Shown: one piece after another, positions 10,330 through 21,891 of the stretch | Layout of the letters: each line of letters starts with the position of its first letter | Position numbering within the stretch: the first letter of the stretch is position 1 | Assembly: GCA_014529385.2 (NCBI GenBank) | Contig: CM043959.1 | Span: 85,421,029 to 85,485,028 of the forward strand | DNA: 64,000 nt | Direction: 5' to 3' | DNA from: Adiantum capillus-veneris | Lineage: Eukaryota; Streptophyta; Polypodiopsida; Polypodiales; Pteridaceae | Made by a program: the position numbers and the translations under genes | Notes under the pieces: model-generated | Seen by the model: the letters and a program-made list of their open reading frames with translations, nothing else | What the model was told of the DNA's origin: nothing | The model's database searches: none

Positions 10330-12009
10330 TGCCCCCCTTCCTGATGTAGATTCCGTCCTCGGAAGCTATTGAGTTGAAGCTGGTTCGTCGAGGTGGAAGA
10401 GCATTTGAGATGAATGTCCTTAGCCTTCTTCAGTCACTGCAAAATCAAACAGCATTGGCACAGTAATTGCATTCTCTTAAAAAGCATATGCAGTTTTAAG
10501 TAGACACATTGATTGGTCAAAGAATTTCAAACAATTTGTTAGCAATGAACATTAAATTGCAATGTAATCAAATGCATAAACAGATGTAAAGGTAGAAAAT
10601 TAAACAAGTCTGGGGTCGCTAATTTGACGGTCGAAAGGCACTAGAGATCGAATATTAATACCATGGGAAAGCTTCTTAATTTTCAGTGGTCAATTAAGTT
10701 GTTTAATCGCGAGAGCCAAGTATTGATGTTCGAGGGCTGACTAGAGGCTATACCTAGAAAACTTTGTAGTTAAGCTATTATAAAAGGAATTTCTCATGAA
10801 ATCATCGCCTGACTGATTACTTTTTCTTTGACCCCCCAAAGTCTTTTCACATTGATTCAATTTTGATGTGTGTGCTTATTTTGTATGCCTTGGGTTTTTT
10901 GCTTTTCAAGGAAAAGCGCCCACACTGGGAACCTCTAGGGCTCTAGTACCATAGGCAATACATGTGAGTGAAGTACCAATTTAAGCATGGATTTCTCTTC
11001 CAGCTTAAAATTTTACATTGTGGCACTTTGATTTTTTGTTTGTTCATTTTCAGCATTTTAATTTTGTAACTTTGGGGGGTCATATAACACTGTTACCCTC
11101 CCCAGGCTCATCACATTAGTAAACTCCCTTTATAATAATTAAGCTAAAGGTCAATAGGGTTAAGCCCACTAGAAAGCCCTAGTACATTTCATACAATACT
11201 GCCTAAATCGGATTAAGAACTTAAGTAACCATTGCTTATTAGGAAGGCATTCTCCATGGTATTAAGAGAAGATTTCTAATACCTAGCTTGGTCAAACTAG
11301 CTTAGTCGGACTACTTGATTTTTACACCTAGACAAGTGATTATGACAAAACATTACATTGAATTAAATGTTTGATACTAAGCAAATGCGCTGAATATTAT
11401 GCTACCAATCACAATCAAAGCAGACAAACATGGATGCAAAAAGATAAGGGCAATGCTAATGGACAAGAAACACCTGTTTGTGTCGATGGTCACGCTTGAT
11501 TTGAAGTGTGAACGAGAGAAAGGTTCCATGAAGGTCCAAATCCTATCAATAGCAACACGCTCCTGTACACACTAGGAAACAAAAGGAATACCTCCAGGAG
11601 GCACATCAGTGGGAAAAGAGAACTTTTCTAATCACTCAACTCTAAAACAGAAACACTCCTATCGTACTAATCTTACCTACCCTCCATCACTCAAGTGATG
11701 AGGATCAAAGGTGTTTTATGGCATAGGTTTCTGTTTCACTGTACCAGATGTGACATGTGTAGGTCTGAGTCAATGTTGTGACTTTTAATGTGCATACTCG
11801 TTTGCTAATTGCTCTTGCTCTTCTTTTTTTCTTTTTTCTTTGTGAGTATAAAGCTTTATATGTACATTCCCTAAGATCGGAGATTGAGAGGTCAGGGAAA
11901 AAGGTTGAGAGGGAAACAAGTGAATGATGACTGTCATCAAACACTCCCCCCTTCCTTGGGTAGATCATACCGTTTGAAATGAGCTTGTCACCCTTTGAAA
12001 CCAATTGTT
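10330..12009 (-). other. 3' non-coding tail of the TR-GAG-like element
   Basis: The region between the coding part and the 3' LTR has no recognisable domain. In an autonomous element RT and integrase would lie in or before this interval. Short open frames (for example 11,705-12,004 minus) show no family features. Confidence 0.6.
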
Positions 12010-12693
12010 CTAGTTGGTAATAGGTGAGGATTTTTGCCAGTAGTTTTCTATTACCCTAGGTGCCTCGTCAAGTTGCAAGGGTGGTAAGGTACTCTCCCAG
12101 GATCGAACTTGAAGTGGTTCATCAGGTGATTCTTGAACACTGGGAGGTGTGGATTCCTTTGTAGCTTCATGGAGGTCCACTACTATAGATGGAGGCTGTG
12201 TAGAATCTTTTACCTCTATGGATGTATTACATGAGGAGCTAAAAGCTTCATGGGACTCCCCCCTTCCTGAGCTAGGTGGAACAAATCGTTCTTTCTTTGG
12301 TACCCAAACTAGCTCGGGAGTGGGTGTGTAGCGTTCTGTGATTTTTTTCTTTTCACGATCATTGATTCGTTTTGGAGCTACGGGATTGGGCTCACTTGGG
12401 CCAGGTGATAGGTAAGAGCACAATCTACGTTTTGGCACCCAGATTTGATCATTTCCTTGATAGTAGCCTTGGGCTTCCAATAGTCGTTTAGGGATCCATC
12501 GCAACATTTTCTTACTTTTCTTGGAGCGAGTGGTACGTTTCTTACAAGGCTTCTGTTTTTTAGCACTAGCTATGGTCACTAAAGAAGCTTTAGGGACCCA
12601 CTTGTATGTTTTCTTTGTTACCTTAGGATGAGTCTTGTCGGAAGCGATATGCATTGCTTGTAGCATATTTAAGGGTACATGCATTTCATCCCC
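12010..12693 (-). pseudogene. Last part of the gag-pro frame: WVPK-repeat segment
   Basis: The segment lies in the same frame as the protease region upstream, after a TAG at 12,694-12,696. It holds four spaced copies of a W-[VI]-P-K motif (YKWVPKASL, LRWIPKRLL, IWVPKRRL, LVWVPKKERF) in a very basic first half, followed by a Pro/Ser/Glu-rich tail. No RT motif is present. WVPK-type motifs occur sporadically in plant retroelement proteins; their role is not known to me. The basic aromatic repeats could bind nucleic acid, which is inference only. Confidence 0.6.
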
Positions 12694-13026
12694 CTAAGGT
12701 GTTACCCAGGTCGTCCCCCCATTTCCCCAAGTGTCTATGGTTGATGCTAGGTGGACCCAATCCACATTGTCCGACTCAGTCATCCCAGGTAAGATATCCA
12801 TATAAGGAGAATCTTTGCCAATGTCTGTATCCTTCTTACAAGTGTAACAATATTGTAGTGGGGCCGAGTGAACTGTGGTGTCAGAGCGATGATCAATAAT
12901 GGTTTTACTCCCTAAGGGGTGTACCTTACCAGTCACCAAATCCACTCTAAGGACAGAGTCTTGGAATTGCAAATAGACATGATTTTTAGACCAATCATGA
13001 ACCATTTGTGCTTCCCTCATGAATGG
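12694..13026 (-). pseudogene. Post-protease segment of the gag-pro frame
   Basis: In frame with the protease and separated from it only by a TGA at 13,027-13,029. It begins with PFMREAQMVHDWSKNHVYLQ, the usual strand after the conserved ILGRPF motif of gypsy proteases, so the TGA stands where Arg is normally found. A CX2C pair (YCYTCKKD) occurs later, with no partner ligands visible. Confidence 0.6.
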
Positions 13027-14412
13027 TCATCCTAAAATCATTTCATATGACATAAGGTGTTTAGAGAAATCCATTACAATGAACGTATGTCGTACCTTGT
13101 GTCCTAGAACTTTGATCTTAAGATCCTTGAGCATCCCCGTAGGTTTGGCTATGGTACCATTTGCCATCTTTACCACTATGTTAGTAACACTGAGGCGGGG
13201 TTTTCCCATGGATTTCCAACAATCTTTTGTAACGATGCTAACTCCCGCACCACCATCAAGAATTCCCTTTATAGTTAATCCCTTGGTAGTGATGGGTAGG
13301 GTCGCATTAGACTCGTCGCCTTCAAAATACTGCCCTAATTCGTTAATGGGTACCTCGATCACAGACTCGTGTCCATCTAAGTCAAGTGATTGCACATGAT
13401 TTTCCTCATCAATCATAATCGAGTCGAGCCTATTTGGTTGTGCAAACTGCGGTAATCCCGTTCGTAGCTCTCCGTTAAGGAATGCTCGAAGTACAAGGAA
13501 TAACTCAGGATCTCCATACAACTTTGCTATGATCGTGGTTCGGACCTCAGAAGACATGAAGTCCACTAGTTTGGCAACATTCATTGGCTTTTTGCAGGGT
13601 GTAGGTCCTTGACTAGGAACTGGTGAGGATGGAATCTCATATTCCTCAATGGGATCAGGTATTCCTTCGTTAAACATCCTTTCCAACAAGAAAGGTGTAT
13701 GCTCACTTTTTGATGTCCCGTCCTCACTCCCTTCTTGGATGATACTAGATATGGCTAACGGTCTATGGTTCATGTGGGGTGGATGAACTTGAGTGGGAAA
13801 CACTGTGTCATGAATTTTGACATGCATGGGTTCTGGTTCTAGTTTCCTTTGAGTCTCCTCTACTAAACCTCTTAGATATTTCACCTGCTCAATCTCATCT
13901 ACTGGGTTTGGGTACGTCCCAATCTTCTTTTTACGATTCTTCCCTTTTTGCCCCTGCGGTTTATCTTGGGGGTCTTGGATTGGATTTGGAAACACTTGTG
14001 GTGTTTTCAGAGGCTCTTTATGGTTTTCTCTTATTCGGTTTTCATTTTGTTCCATGTTACGGTTTTCTTTGTCGGTCTTTCCCTTTGTGGTATTGGTTCT
14101 AGTCTCCATTGTCTCGACTGAATCTGAATCATCCTCGAGGTCATTCATATACACGGGGTCATCTCCTGTTCCTATGTTTGTTTTGGAACTTGGCTTTGAA
14201 TTTTCCGTATTCTGCGACTTCTTCCTTCGTGTCTTCTTTTTCTTTGCTTGGATAACTGACGCGGTATCTCTCTCTTCGAGGATATGGCCTGGCCCTTGAA
14301 GCATGGACCGTGTAATCGCATAAGCGGGTGTGACGGGTGGTATTGGCGATGTCACACTAGCAATTTCGACCAAATTCAGGGGTGTGATTTTAGGCGCATT
14401 TGGGTTATAGGG
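13027..14412 (-). pseudogene. Retroviral-type aspartic protease region (gag-pro frame)
   Basis: The same frame as gag continues after a TGA at 14,413-14,415. A long basic/acidic spacer (KKKKTRRKKSQN, many Asp/Glu) precedes the retropepsin core near the end: KGILDGGAGVSIVTKDCW, KMANGTIAKPTGMLKDLKI, then SYEMILG and the stop. The active-site loop reads D-G-G-A where D-S/T-G-A is usual, so activity is doubtful. The ILG flap-end motif and hydrophobic pattern fit the family well. Confidence 0.75.
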
Positions 14413-17145
14413 TCATTGGGCAATCAAGTGATCTATGCCACAATGATTACATGTGAGTATTGGCATTGCAGACGTGCTCCCTTGATTCATTTGCATCTGT
14501 GCAGCATTCTTTTGCAGCCTAATAGGGCACTCCGCTGCTCGATGTGGTCCACCACACTCGTAGCATTGAAGAGGTGGCCTCCTAGCCTGGGTGTTGATAT
14601 TTTGACCTCTGGATGCGAGAGCAGCAGCTTGATAAACCGGCTTGACTTGTCCCCAACAATCTTCCATGTAGTATATAGGACACTCTTCCAATGTATCAAG
14701 TCCGTAGGCAATACTAGTGTCTATTTCCTCCTCACAGCTATCTGGATAAGCATTTGATGGCTCGCAACCCACATGGTTCATAGGGGCGACTCTTGGATGC
14801 GGGGGCTGCGGTCCTAGCACAGGAGGTGGTAGCGGTGTAGCTTGTACAACATTTTGAGATCTAGGGACCATGTGTTGCGGTAGTTGCTCAACAGGTGGAG
14901 TAGGCATCAATACAGGAGCTCGAGGCGCATCCATCCAGGCTACAGGTGGTCTATTTGCCATCATACGTTTGATCATTAAACAATCCTTAGCTTGGTGACC
15001 ATATCTACCACATGCGTTGCAAGTTCCATTAAATTTTACTCTAAACGTAGGGCACTCACTAGTGCTATGTGGACCTAAGCAAATGGAACACCATTGTTGC
15101 TCCCTTCTTGGATACATGTGACTATTTTGAGGGGGTCGATTATCCTTAAGAGACTCTTGGATTGCCTTGGTGAGGTCTGTCAAGAATGTCTCAAATACCT
15201 TTGGCTCATTGGCAATGGGCTTTGCAGTCATGGGTTCATACTCAATGGCTTGTGAGCTAGTGGATCTCGTGTCAGTAGACACCCTCATGCCTGCTATCAT
15301 CAAGTTGTCCTCTAGTTGGATTGCATTGGCAATGACATCTTCCCAGGTTGTGATACCTCTAATCACTAGTCCATTATAGATTCCTTCATTCCTCAACCCT
15401 CGAATGAATCGATCAAGCAGTTGGTTATTGTTGAAGCGCTCATTTACAGGGCAGCGAGAGTTTAAGTGCTTTAGACGACTAATGAAGTCCCTTACTGACT
15501 CTCCTTCCTTACGTTCGGCCTTCTGTAGCTGAGATGCTACACCCCAAAGCACACCTTCTCGTATGTACTCCTTTAGAAACAACCTTCGAAGGGTAGGGTA
15601 GATTGTTTTCTCGTCCACCCTTAGGGTCCTATACCAATCTCCAGCCTTCCCACTTAATGTCAAGCTCAAGGCATTGCACTTATGTAGTTCGTTGCGTTCC
15701 CCTAAGGAATCACATACTTGTTCAAACACTTCAATGTGTTTTCTAGCATCTTCATCCCCATTGAATTTTTGCGTGAGTTTGGCAATTTGTACTGCCTTAC
15801 TTCTAGGCTCTCTATCAGATGTGTGACACATATTTTCCGCGATAGATCGACCTATGGTTGGAGCAAACGCTGCCAAGTCACCTATGTGAGGAGGCAGGGC
15901 CGGTGGAGGTACTCTTGGAATCATATGTGGGAGAGGGACGGGTACCGGTCTTGGCATATGTGTGGATGATGCAGGATATGGAACATAACCGGGCATAGGT
16001 CCACTCGGATAAGGGCTAGGGAGCGGCACTCGAGGAGCATAAGAAAGTGGTACAATTGGAGGTGTGGGGGCAATGTGTGCATAAGGGGCTAGAGGCACAT
16101 ATGGTCGAGGCCCCATATTAGGTACTACGACACTAGGTAGTGGCACTGCGCTAACCGTAGATGTCATCGTTACATTCTCTGTCAGGCTTATCCCTGGAGT
16201 GAGCACTGGGTTTTCCTTAATAGAGGGTTGAGCCAAGTTAGGGAAGCTAAAGTTTTCGCTCGGAGGCTCAGATTGCATAGAGACCCCAGGTGAAATGACG
16301 TAAGATGGGTCCATGGGGCTCATTAGAGGAGTCTCCATTTGTGATAGAGTAGGCTGTTGAGCCTTGCTCGTATCCAGAAATCTCATGGGGCCACTTGAGA
16401 GTATATTTACCCCTCGGTTTTGCCTTTCTGATTGAATAATGCCATGGATAACATTACAGATCATTTTCTGTTGATCTTCGATGCTCGTGGCACTAGAGGT
16501 GGATTGTACAATCTCTATCCATCCTACATGGTAGGCGTGGCCAGAGTGTAGATCCGTCAACACCTCAGTGTGGAGGTCGTATGTCCAATGGTCATTAATG
16601 AACAATCCTTCTAGAGTCGACGTGTTAACGGTTTCTTGTGAGGTAGAAGCAATGTTGCTCCCCGTGGTTTTACTTGTCACCAACGGTACTCTAGAGGGAA
16701 CTTCTGAAGGAGGCAGCTCAACAGAGCCTTCTTGGTAAGAAGTTGGTAGGATATCCACATGGACACACTTTGGGGGTGTGGGGTCCACGTGCGATGTGAA
16801 AGGAGAGTCCACTTCCCCACCCCCTTCGTGTGCTTCATTTGCATCAGGTTCCGAGCGAGTAGCTCTACCTAATGTTTCCATGAAATGGCTAAACATACTA
16901 GTACTAGGCTGTGGAGCTTCGGGAGGTGCATGGCCTTCTCTCTCAGTGTTTTGGGTAGGGTATGCTTCCATGATTTCTGAGTCGGAGGAGGAATCACTAG
17001 CGGCTATTTTAGGGTCTTGGGTGGTGCTACCTTGTGTCCCCGCTGAGGGTCTAGAGCTTATCGTGGATGGGTAATGGGTGTCCGTATGAACAGAGGCACC
17101 CTCAATATACTCGTGTTCTAGCACCCGCCCAGAGCGTAAGTGCAT
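14413..17145 (-). CDS. Gag polyprotein (Retrotrans_gag plus zinc knuckles), 910 codons
   Basis: A single open frame starts MHLRSGRVLEHEY at 17,145. The first half is a long acidic then Pro-rich linker (PYVPLAPYAHIAPTPPIVPL and similar). The Retrotrans_gag core follows at about residues 450-620 (KFNGDEDARKHIEVFEQVC, LSLTLSGKAGDWYRTL, LLDRFIRGLRNEGIYNGL). Knuckles are CSICLGPHSTSEC (CX2CX3HX4C), CNACGRYGHQAKDC (CX2CX4HX4C) and CYECGGPHRAAEC. A last knuckle reads CNHCGIDHLIAQ-stop: the TGA occupies the position of the expected final Cys, and the frame continues in phase into the protease. It is therefore probably the front of an originally continuous gag-pro frame. The product packages RNA in virus-like particles. 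The start Met was chosen as the first in frame after the leader. Confidence 0.8.
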   Translation of the reverse strand: MHLRSGRVLEHEYIEGASVHTDTHYPSTISSRPSAGTQGSTTQDPKIAASDSSSDSEIMEAYPTQNTEREGHAPPEAPQPSTSMFSHFMETLGRATRSEPDANEAHEGGGEVDSPFTSHVDPTPPKCVHVDILPTSYQEGSVELPPSEVPSRVPLVTSKTTGSNIASTSQETVNTSTLEGLFINDHWTYDLHTEVLTDLHSGHAYHVGWIEIVQSTSSATSIEDQQKMICNVIHGIIQSERQNRGVNILSSGPMRFLDTSKAQQPTLSQMETPLMSPMDPSYVISPGVSMQSEPPSENFSFPNLAQPSIKENPVLTPGISLTENVTMTSTVSAVPLPSVVVPNMGPRPYVPLAPYAHIAPTPPIVPLSYAPRVPLPSPYPSGPMPGYVPYPASSTHMPRPVPVPLPHMIPRVPPPALPPHIGDLAAFAPTIGRSIAENMCHTSDREPRSKAVQIAKLTQKFNGDEDARKHIEVFEQVCDSLGERNELHKCNALSLTLSGKAGDWYRTLRVDEKTIYPTLRRLFLKEYIREGVLWGVASQLQKAERKEGESVRDFISRLKHLNSRCPVNERFNNNQLLDRFIRGLRNEGIYNGLVIRGITTWEDVIANAIQLEDNLMIAGMRVSTDTRSTSSQAIEYEPMTAKPIANEPKVFETFLTDLTKAIQESLKDNRPPQNSHMYPRREQQWCSICLGPHSTSECPTFRVKFNGTCNACGRYGHQAKDCLMIKRMMANRPPVAWMDAPRAPVLMPTPPVEQLPQHMVPRSQNVVQATPLPPPVLGPQPPHPRVAPMNHVGCEPSNAYPDSCEEEIDTSIAYGLDTLEECPIYYMEDCWGQVKPVYQAAALASRGQNINTQARRPPLQCYECGGPHRAAECPIRLQKNAAQMQMNQGSTSAMPILTCNHCGIDHLIAQ

Positions 17146-17530
17146 GTGCTTCTGATACCCTAAGGTGTCAAAAAGCTACTCTAGGAGGCCTTGTGACTAG
17201 TTTTTAGCGTGTTTTTTGTTTGTTTTTTTGCTAGATTTTTTAGAGCGTGTTGTGGAATGGGCCGTGTGATAGCTCGAAACGAGCGTATCGGTCAGAGGGT
17301 CGTGCCATGCTTTAGAGCCCTCCGTTTGGTCACTCTATGCCCTTGGAATCCCTAAAACTGTCAATTTCCAGTAGGAAACTAGGCCCAAACTAGAAAGTCT
17401 AAGGGTGCAAGTGGGAAGAGAAAGGAGGAGAGTGGAGGACTTGTCCCACATGCTCTCATTCTCTCTTGAGGGAGTAGGGTATATATATAAGAGTGAGTCT
17501 AGTATATATCATAAGACTGAGGACTCAGGC

Positions 17531-17571
17531 CTGGGCTTGGGCTTGGGCTTGGGCTTGGGCTTGGGCTTGGG
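17531..17571. repeat. (TTGGGC)n hexanucleotide repeat
   Basis: About seven uninterrupted copies of gggctt lie in the leader of the element. Confidence 0.9.
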
Positions 17572-17749
17572 GAACCGATCCCGATCTATCTTTTATACAA
17601 ACCAACCCGTCCGTTTTAAGAGTCACGTTTTTTGTTTTTTATTTTCGAAAAATTTCACCGCCCGCTCACTCGCGTTTTTAATTTCCGACTTTTTTATTAA
17701 TTATATATTTTTATTTTTTTCAATTTTTTTTTTTAATTTTGAAATGCAA

Positions 17750-17960
17750 AAAACGCAAAAATTGCAGAAATTGCAGAAATTGCAAAAATTGAAAAAACTC
17801 AGAAATACAGAAAATTGCAGAAATTGAAAACGCAGAAATGCAGAAAATTGCAGAAATTGAAAACGCCGAACTTGAAAATGCAGAAATTGCAGAAATTGAA
17901 AAAACGCAGACAATAACAGAAATTGAAACTTGACAGCAAATGCAGAAAACGCAAAAAACA
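17750..17960. repeat. GCAGAAATT-type minisatellite
   Basis: Repeats of 9-11 bases (attgcagaa / aaattgcagaa) with drift. The period is not a multiple of three throughout and no protein is supported. Confidence 0.8.
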
Positions 17961-18053
17961 GAAATCTCCACACACTCCTTCCCTGCCTTTCCTATGATAG
18001 AAATTGCACCACAAGGAAGCGTAAAGTACTAACCGAGCTTAGTGTAGGGCATA

Positions 18054-18071
18054 TCCCCGGCAACGGCGCCA
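18054..18071 (-). other. Primer binding site TGGCGCCGTTGCCGGGGA
   Basis: On the minus strand, four bases after the LTR end, the 18-mer TGGCGCCGTTGCCGGGGA matches the tRNA-Asp-type PBS known from several plant Ty3/gypsy lineages. It fixes the orientation of the element and marks it as gypsy-like, unlike the initiator-Met PBS of the other LTR elements here. Confidence 0.85.
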
Positions 18072-18075
18072 AAAA

Positions 18076-18318
18076 TGTGCGCTCCTTGCCGCACTGTCGA
18101 AGCAAGGGACTTGCCAATACACCGTGTGCGAGCCACAAACGGCTCCAAGCACACAACAAGCCTAAACTAGCAAGCTCAAGAGAGCAAAGGGTGTGTCACT
18201 CACCGCTCTACGCTCGCCTTCGTGGTGGATTCCTCGCCGCGATGAAGAAGAAGCTACAGTCGTGCCGCGCTCAACCGCTTCGCCGCCGTCGTGCCTTCGT
18301 AATGCTCGATCGCACACA

Positions 18319-18391
<73 letters not shown>

Positions 18392-18686
18392 GGAGGTGAA
18401 GAAGAAGAAGATGGAGATGGAGCAAGAGCACTCTTCTATTGCACAAATGAGAGAATGAGTAAAAATTAGGTTTAGTTGGCTTTTATAGGAGCTCACCCCA
18501 TTCACACTTGGGCGCCCATGCTTAGCCAACTAACCCCTTGAATGTCCCAGTTAGAGTGCGCCTCTCATCGGCGATCACTCTTACCCTTTTCCTATTGGTC
18601 CGACAAGCCCGGTACCTGACTCTACCAAATACATAATACACGTCCGTCGTAGGTGATGGGGTGTCCGTGAGCCATGAGGGTTAACA
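18076..18686 (-). repeat. 5' LTR (right) of the TR-GAG-like element
   Basis: 611 bp, on the minus strand TGTTAACCC...GCGCACA, with TATA-like CCTATAAAAGCC (plus 18,479-18,490) and a compound CT/CA microsatellite at 18,323-18,390. It pairs with 9749-10,329. Confidence 0.88.
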
Positions 18687-18830
18687 ACGTTTTTGAGTTA
18701 TCAAAAGAAAATGCACTATATGCTATAAACACTAAATGTGAGTTCATGTAGTTCGAGGTTTACCATCTTGAACATATCATCTCAAGTATGGGTCTTAAGA
18801 TTTCATGCAACAACCTAGAGGCTATATTGA
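18687..18830 (+). pseudogene. Second Ty3/gypsy RT remnant, right half
   Basis: Directly after the LTR the frame VFELSKENALYAINTKCEF and FEVYHLEHIISSMGLKI continues the RT of 9395-9748 (compare VL..L-ENKLYA-KCEF, EV-YLGHVIS in gypsy RTs). The two halves abut when the 8.9-kb element is removed, apart from a small frame difference. Confidence 0.75.
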
Positions 18831-18839
18831 CGGGCAATG

Positions 18840-21800
18840 GTTTATCATCGAGGTGCTTGCCCATGTGTAAGTGCAAGTGACCAGCACAGCCGGTCATGAT
18901 GGTTTTTGGGGACGCAACACCTCGTTCAAGCTTATTATTTGCTTCTTGCCCCTTGAAGGCATGATTGTGCATGTAGGTGAGGCGGTAGAGCTCCAAAAAC
19001 CGAGCGCCCAGGCGCTTGGTTCAATGCCGTGTGAGCTCCATGTTGACCACCATTTTAGTCAACGGGCAGTAGCCCGTTAGGGTGACTAGAGATGAGAGGG
19101 ACATGCTTGTCACAATAGCAAGCACCGCGAAATCTAACCAATGCCATATTGAAGTAGACTTCATCTAAAACCTTTAAGAGCCTCAATTATTTTTATGTTT
19201 AACAAGCTATTATCACAAATTTATTTAGGATTTTGTGAAGAGGCATCTCTCATAGACTTTTTGAAGGGTCAAGATCGTTTTTGTTGGCTTTGTAGTGCGC
19301 TTGTAAGAGAATTATAGAAGCAATCCTACTTCAAGACGGTCGATGGCCAATACCTATTGAGATTAAGAAACTTGATAGAGTAGCAAAAATAATATTCTTA
19401 TAAACGAGAATTGTCATTAGGAAGAGAATGGGGTTTAGGAGGGCCTCTTTATTTGGCAGTTTAAGAAAGTCAAACCTTTTGTATTAAGAAATTAATCAAA
19501 GGACCGCTTTTGAATTCAAACAAGCAAAATGGCTAGTTTATTTGAATTTAAAGATTCCCCCAAAATGGAATTTGAAATCTAGCAGGTAAAACCATATCAT
19601 GTAGCATGTCTATGGAAAGAGCTCAACGCATAGATTGTAGATCTATGATGTCCACTCAAATCGGAGATCATATGTGGGAGTTATGGAAGGCCAAAAATCA
19701 CAAAAATGTCCACCTCCTTTTTGGGGGGAAAAGTGCATCCTTTGACCACTCTTACACACCCACCATTCTTGCACACATGGCGAATACCTATTTGTCAAAA
19801 TTTTTATCACCTTTGTAAGCTCATGGAAAATAACGAGGCCCTCCTACCTCCCATCCTCTTCCTAATGGTGTCATTATACATCTCGTATGTAATTGAAAGC
19901 ATCATCTTTTGGGGACATACTGTAGATACTACTTAATTCACTACTTATCAAAAGAGCTACAAGGCACATAAGTAGAGATCCGTCAAGAATATGATCCCAC
20001 GTTGTAATATCGTCTCTAAAGTATCATAAGAGATGATAAAATTTCATAGACTCGTGCATTAAGTCATATTCCAAAGATCAATGCTCTATCTTCAACCAAA
20101 ATTAAGAGTGAGTAAGTGGCTTCTCTTTGCTGATGATAAACTTCAAACACTACTTCCATGCTAGTGAGGGAAAATTGTTGTGACGTAGAACGAGAGCGCT
20201 AGAGAGTCCCATACTATCCGTGCAAATCGCAGTTGCTCATGTATGTAGGTTTCAGAATCCCTAACAAGCCTAACTTTGAACACAGCTCGCAAGCTCAACA
20301 AATATCCAAAAGCATTTTTCCTATCTAACTTGAGAAAGGACACTCTTAATTTTTTTCAAATTTTTTCCTCACCAAAAATAATGTCCCCATTAATTTCTAA
20401 TGTGAAAATTGACTATTATCTTATTTTTTTCACTTATTTGTGCTAAAATATACTCGATTTCTATCACTTTGTGGATTCTCTCGCCAAGACTTTGATTTTC
20501 ACAAGATAAGGATCCCTCTAAAATTCGCTCAATTTTGTGTACGAAATGGAATATCTATTGGTTTTTACATTAGAATCTTTGTTTCTTAAAGACAAGCTTG
20601 ATATCTAGCTTGAAGAAGTCTACTCTTCCACAACTCTGGACATTCAGACCTTTAACCAAACGTGCAAGAAAGGTTTACCTCAACCTAGACTATAGCCCAC
20701 TAAAACATCTTTTAAATGGGAATAAAAGTATGAAAACCCAACAAAATTGCAAGAGAGTAGTTATAAACGCCTTCACAATTCTTAATTTTTGGTTTGCACC
20801 GTAATGAGGGGCCCCACTATGAAAAAAGATCAATATTTAATTGGTAACCGATAAATGGAAAGTTGAAAACCGGTGAAATTTCCTCGATTTTAGTGTAAAG
20901 ACCATCAAGGCATTCAAATTTTTGACCTAAAAACTCAAAAACTTCTCGATGTGCCTTTTTTCTCTCAAGTTAGAAAATTTAACAAGTTTTTGGTAAGCCC
21001 TGTATCATGATAGCATTTTTGTTAGATTGGTTGGTTATGAGTGTGCATACCAGTTGGTGTAAAGCTTCCACTGCATGAGCCTTAAGGAAGCAAGGCTATG
21101 TTGGACATACATAATTTAGTCACAAGTAAAATCTTGATCATAGCTTGAAACATACGGGAAGCATACGCATATGCATACAAGTATGGAAGTATTTTATAAA
21201 GTATGTTTCAAAGGGACTGCTTCAAAATACGTGACCCCTAAATTCTAGACAATTTTCTCGATAAGTATGTTTCAAAGGGGCTGCTTCAAAATACGTGACC
21301 CCTAGATTCTATACAATTTTCTCGATAAATATGCTATCAACAAAGCCATTAATAGTTTGAACAATGTTGAAACTTACAAGCCTCAAGTTAACATTAAACA
21401 TCCAATACTATCTTTCATTGCTCAAAAAGCTCTAGAGGCTAAAATTTTGAAATTCTTACGTTAGACTTTTCAAAATGACAAGAATGTTTGGGTCCAACAT
21501 TCTCCAAAAATACCAAACGTATGCAAACTCAAACATATACGTATGTTTCAAACTATGATGTAGATATTGGGGTAATCTAGGTTTAATTATATAATGATTT
21601 GTGAAAATTTACAAAATGCCCCTCAAGTTTAAAAGTACCTTAATGTTTCATTTCGGATGAACTACCCTAATTTTTTCATATTCTTGTCATCTCTACAATA
21701 GAGATCTATCTTTAAGTGTCTTAAACAAAACTATTCACCTGCAACCAGCTCACAAATAGACGCTTCTACATCTAAAAGTAATAAATGAATTCATCTTCAG

Positions 21801-21891
21801 AGCCCGCAATACTAGCTAGAAGATTGTCTCTATCATCTTCTATCAAGGGAGAACAAATCTTCAAGTGAAGAGTTGCAAAAAGAAAGCATTT
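18840..21891. other. Unclassified AT-rich sequence
   Basis: No recognisable protein or RNA gene was seen. A tandem duplication of about 72 bases lies at 21,198-21,330 (tatgtttcaaagggrctgct ... ttttctcgataa, twice). Short open frames here have no family features. Confidence 0.5.

Larger units (their letters stand above)
17146..18053 (-). other. 5' leader of the TR-GAG-like element with minisatellites
   Basis: Between PBS and gag start there are no long coding frames with family features. It contains a perfect (TTGGGC)n run at about 17,531-17,571 and a degenerate GCAGAAATT-type repeat at 17,750-17,960. Apparent minus-strand ORFs over the latter (Phe/Cys-rich) are products of the repeat. Confidence 0.7.
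9749..18686 (-). mobile_element. Non-autonomous Ty3/gypsy-like element: gag-protease with WVPK repeats, no RT/IN (TR-GAG-like)
   Basis: Two long direct repeats (9749-10329 and 18,076-18,686) bracket the unit. On the minus strand the order is LTR (TGTTAACCC...GCACA), PBS TGGCGCCGTTGCCGGGGA, a long leader, one gag-pro frame (17,145 to 12,010), a non-coding tail, the purine tract AGGAAGGGGGG and the second LTR. No reverse transcriptase, RNase H or integrase motif occurs in the 8.9 kb, so it must depend on another element. It splits a gypsy RT remnant. ACGTTT occurs at both edges (9742-9747, one base off the LTR, and 18,687-18,692), consistent with a slightly altered target duplication. Confidence 0.85.

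Noticed and set aside
12850-12860. ttgtagtg as a CACTA right end
   Set aside because: It lies inside the gag-pro frame of the LTR element, with no associated motifs.
17701-18014. Phe/Cys/Asn-rich minus-strand ORFs
   Set aside because: All follow the GCAGAAATT minisatellite in the leader of the 9.7-18.7 kb element.
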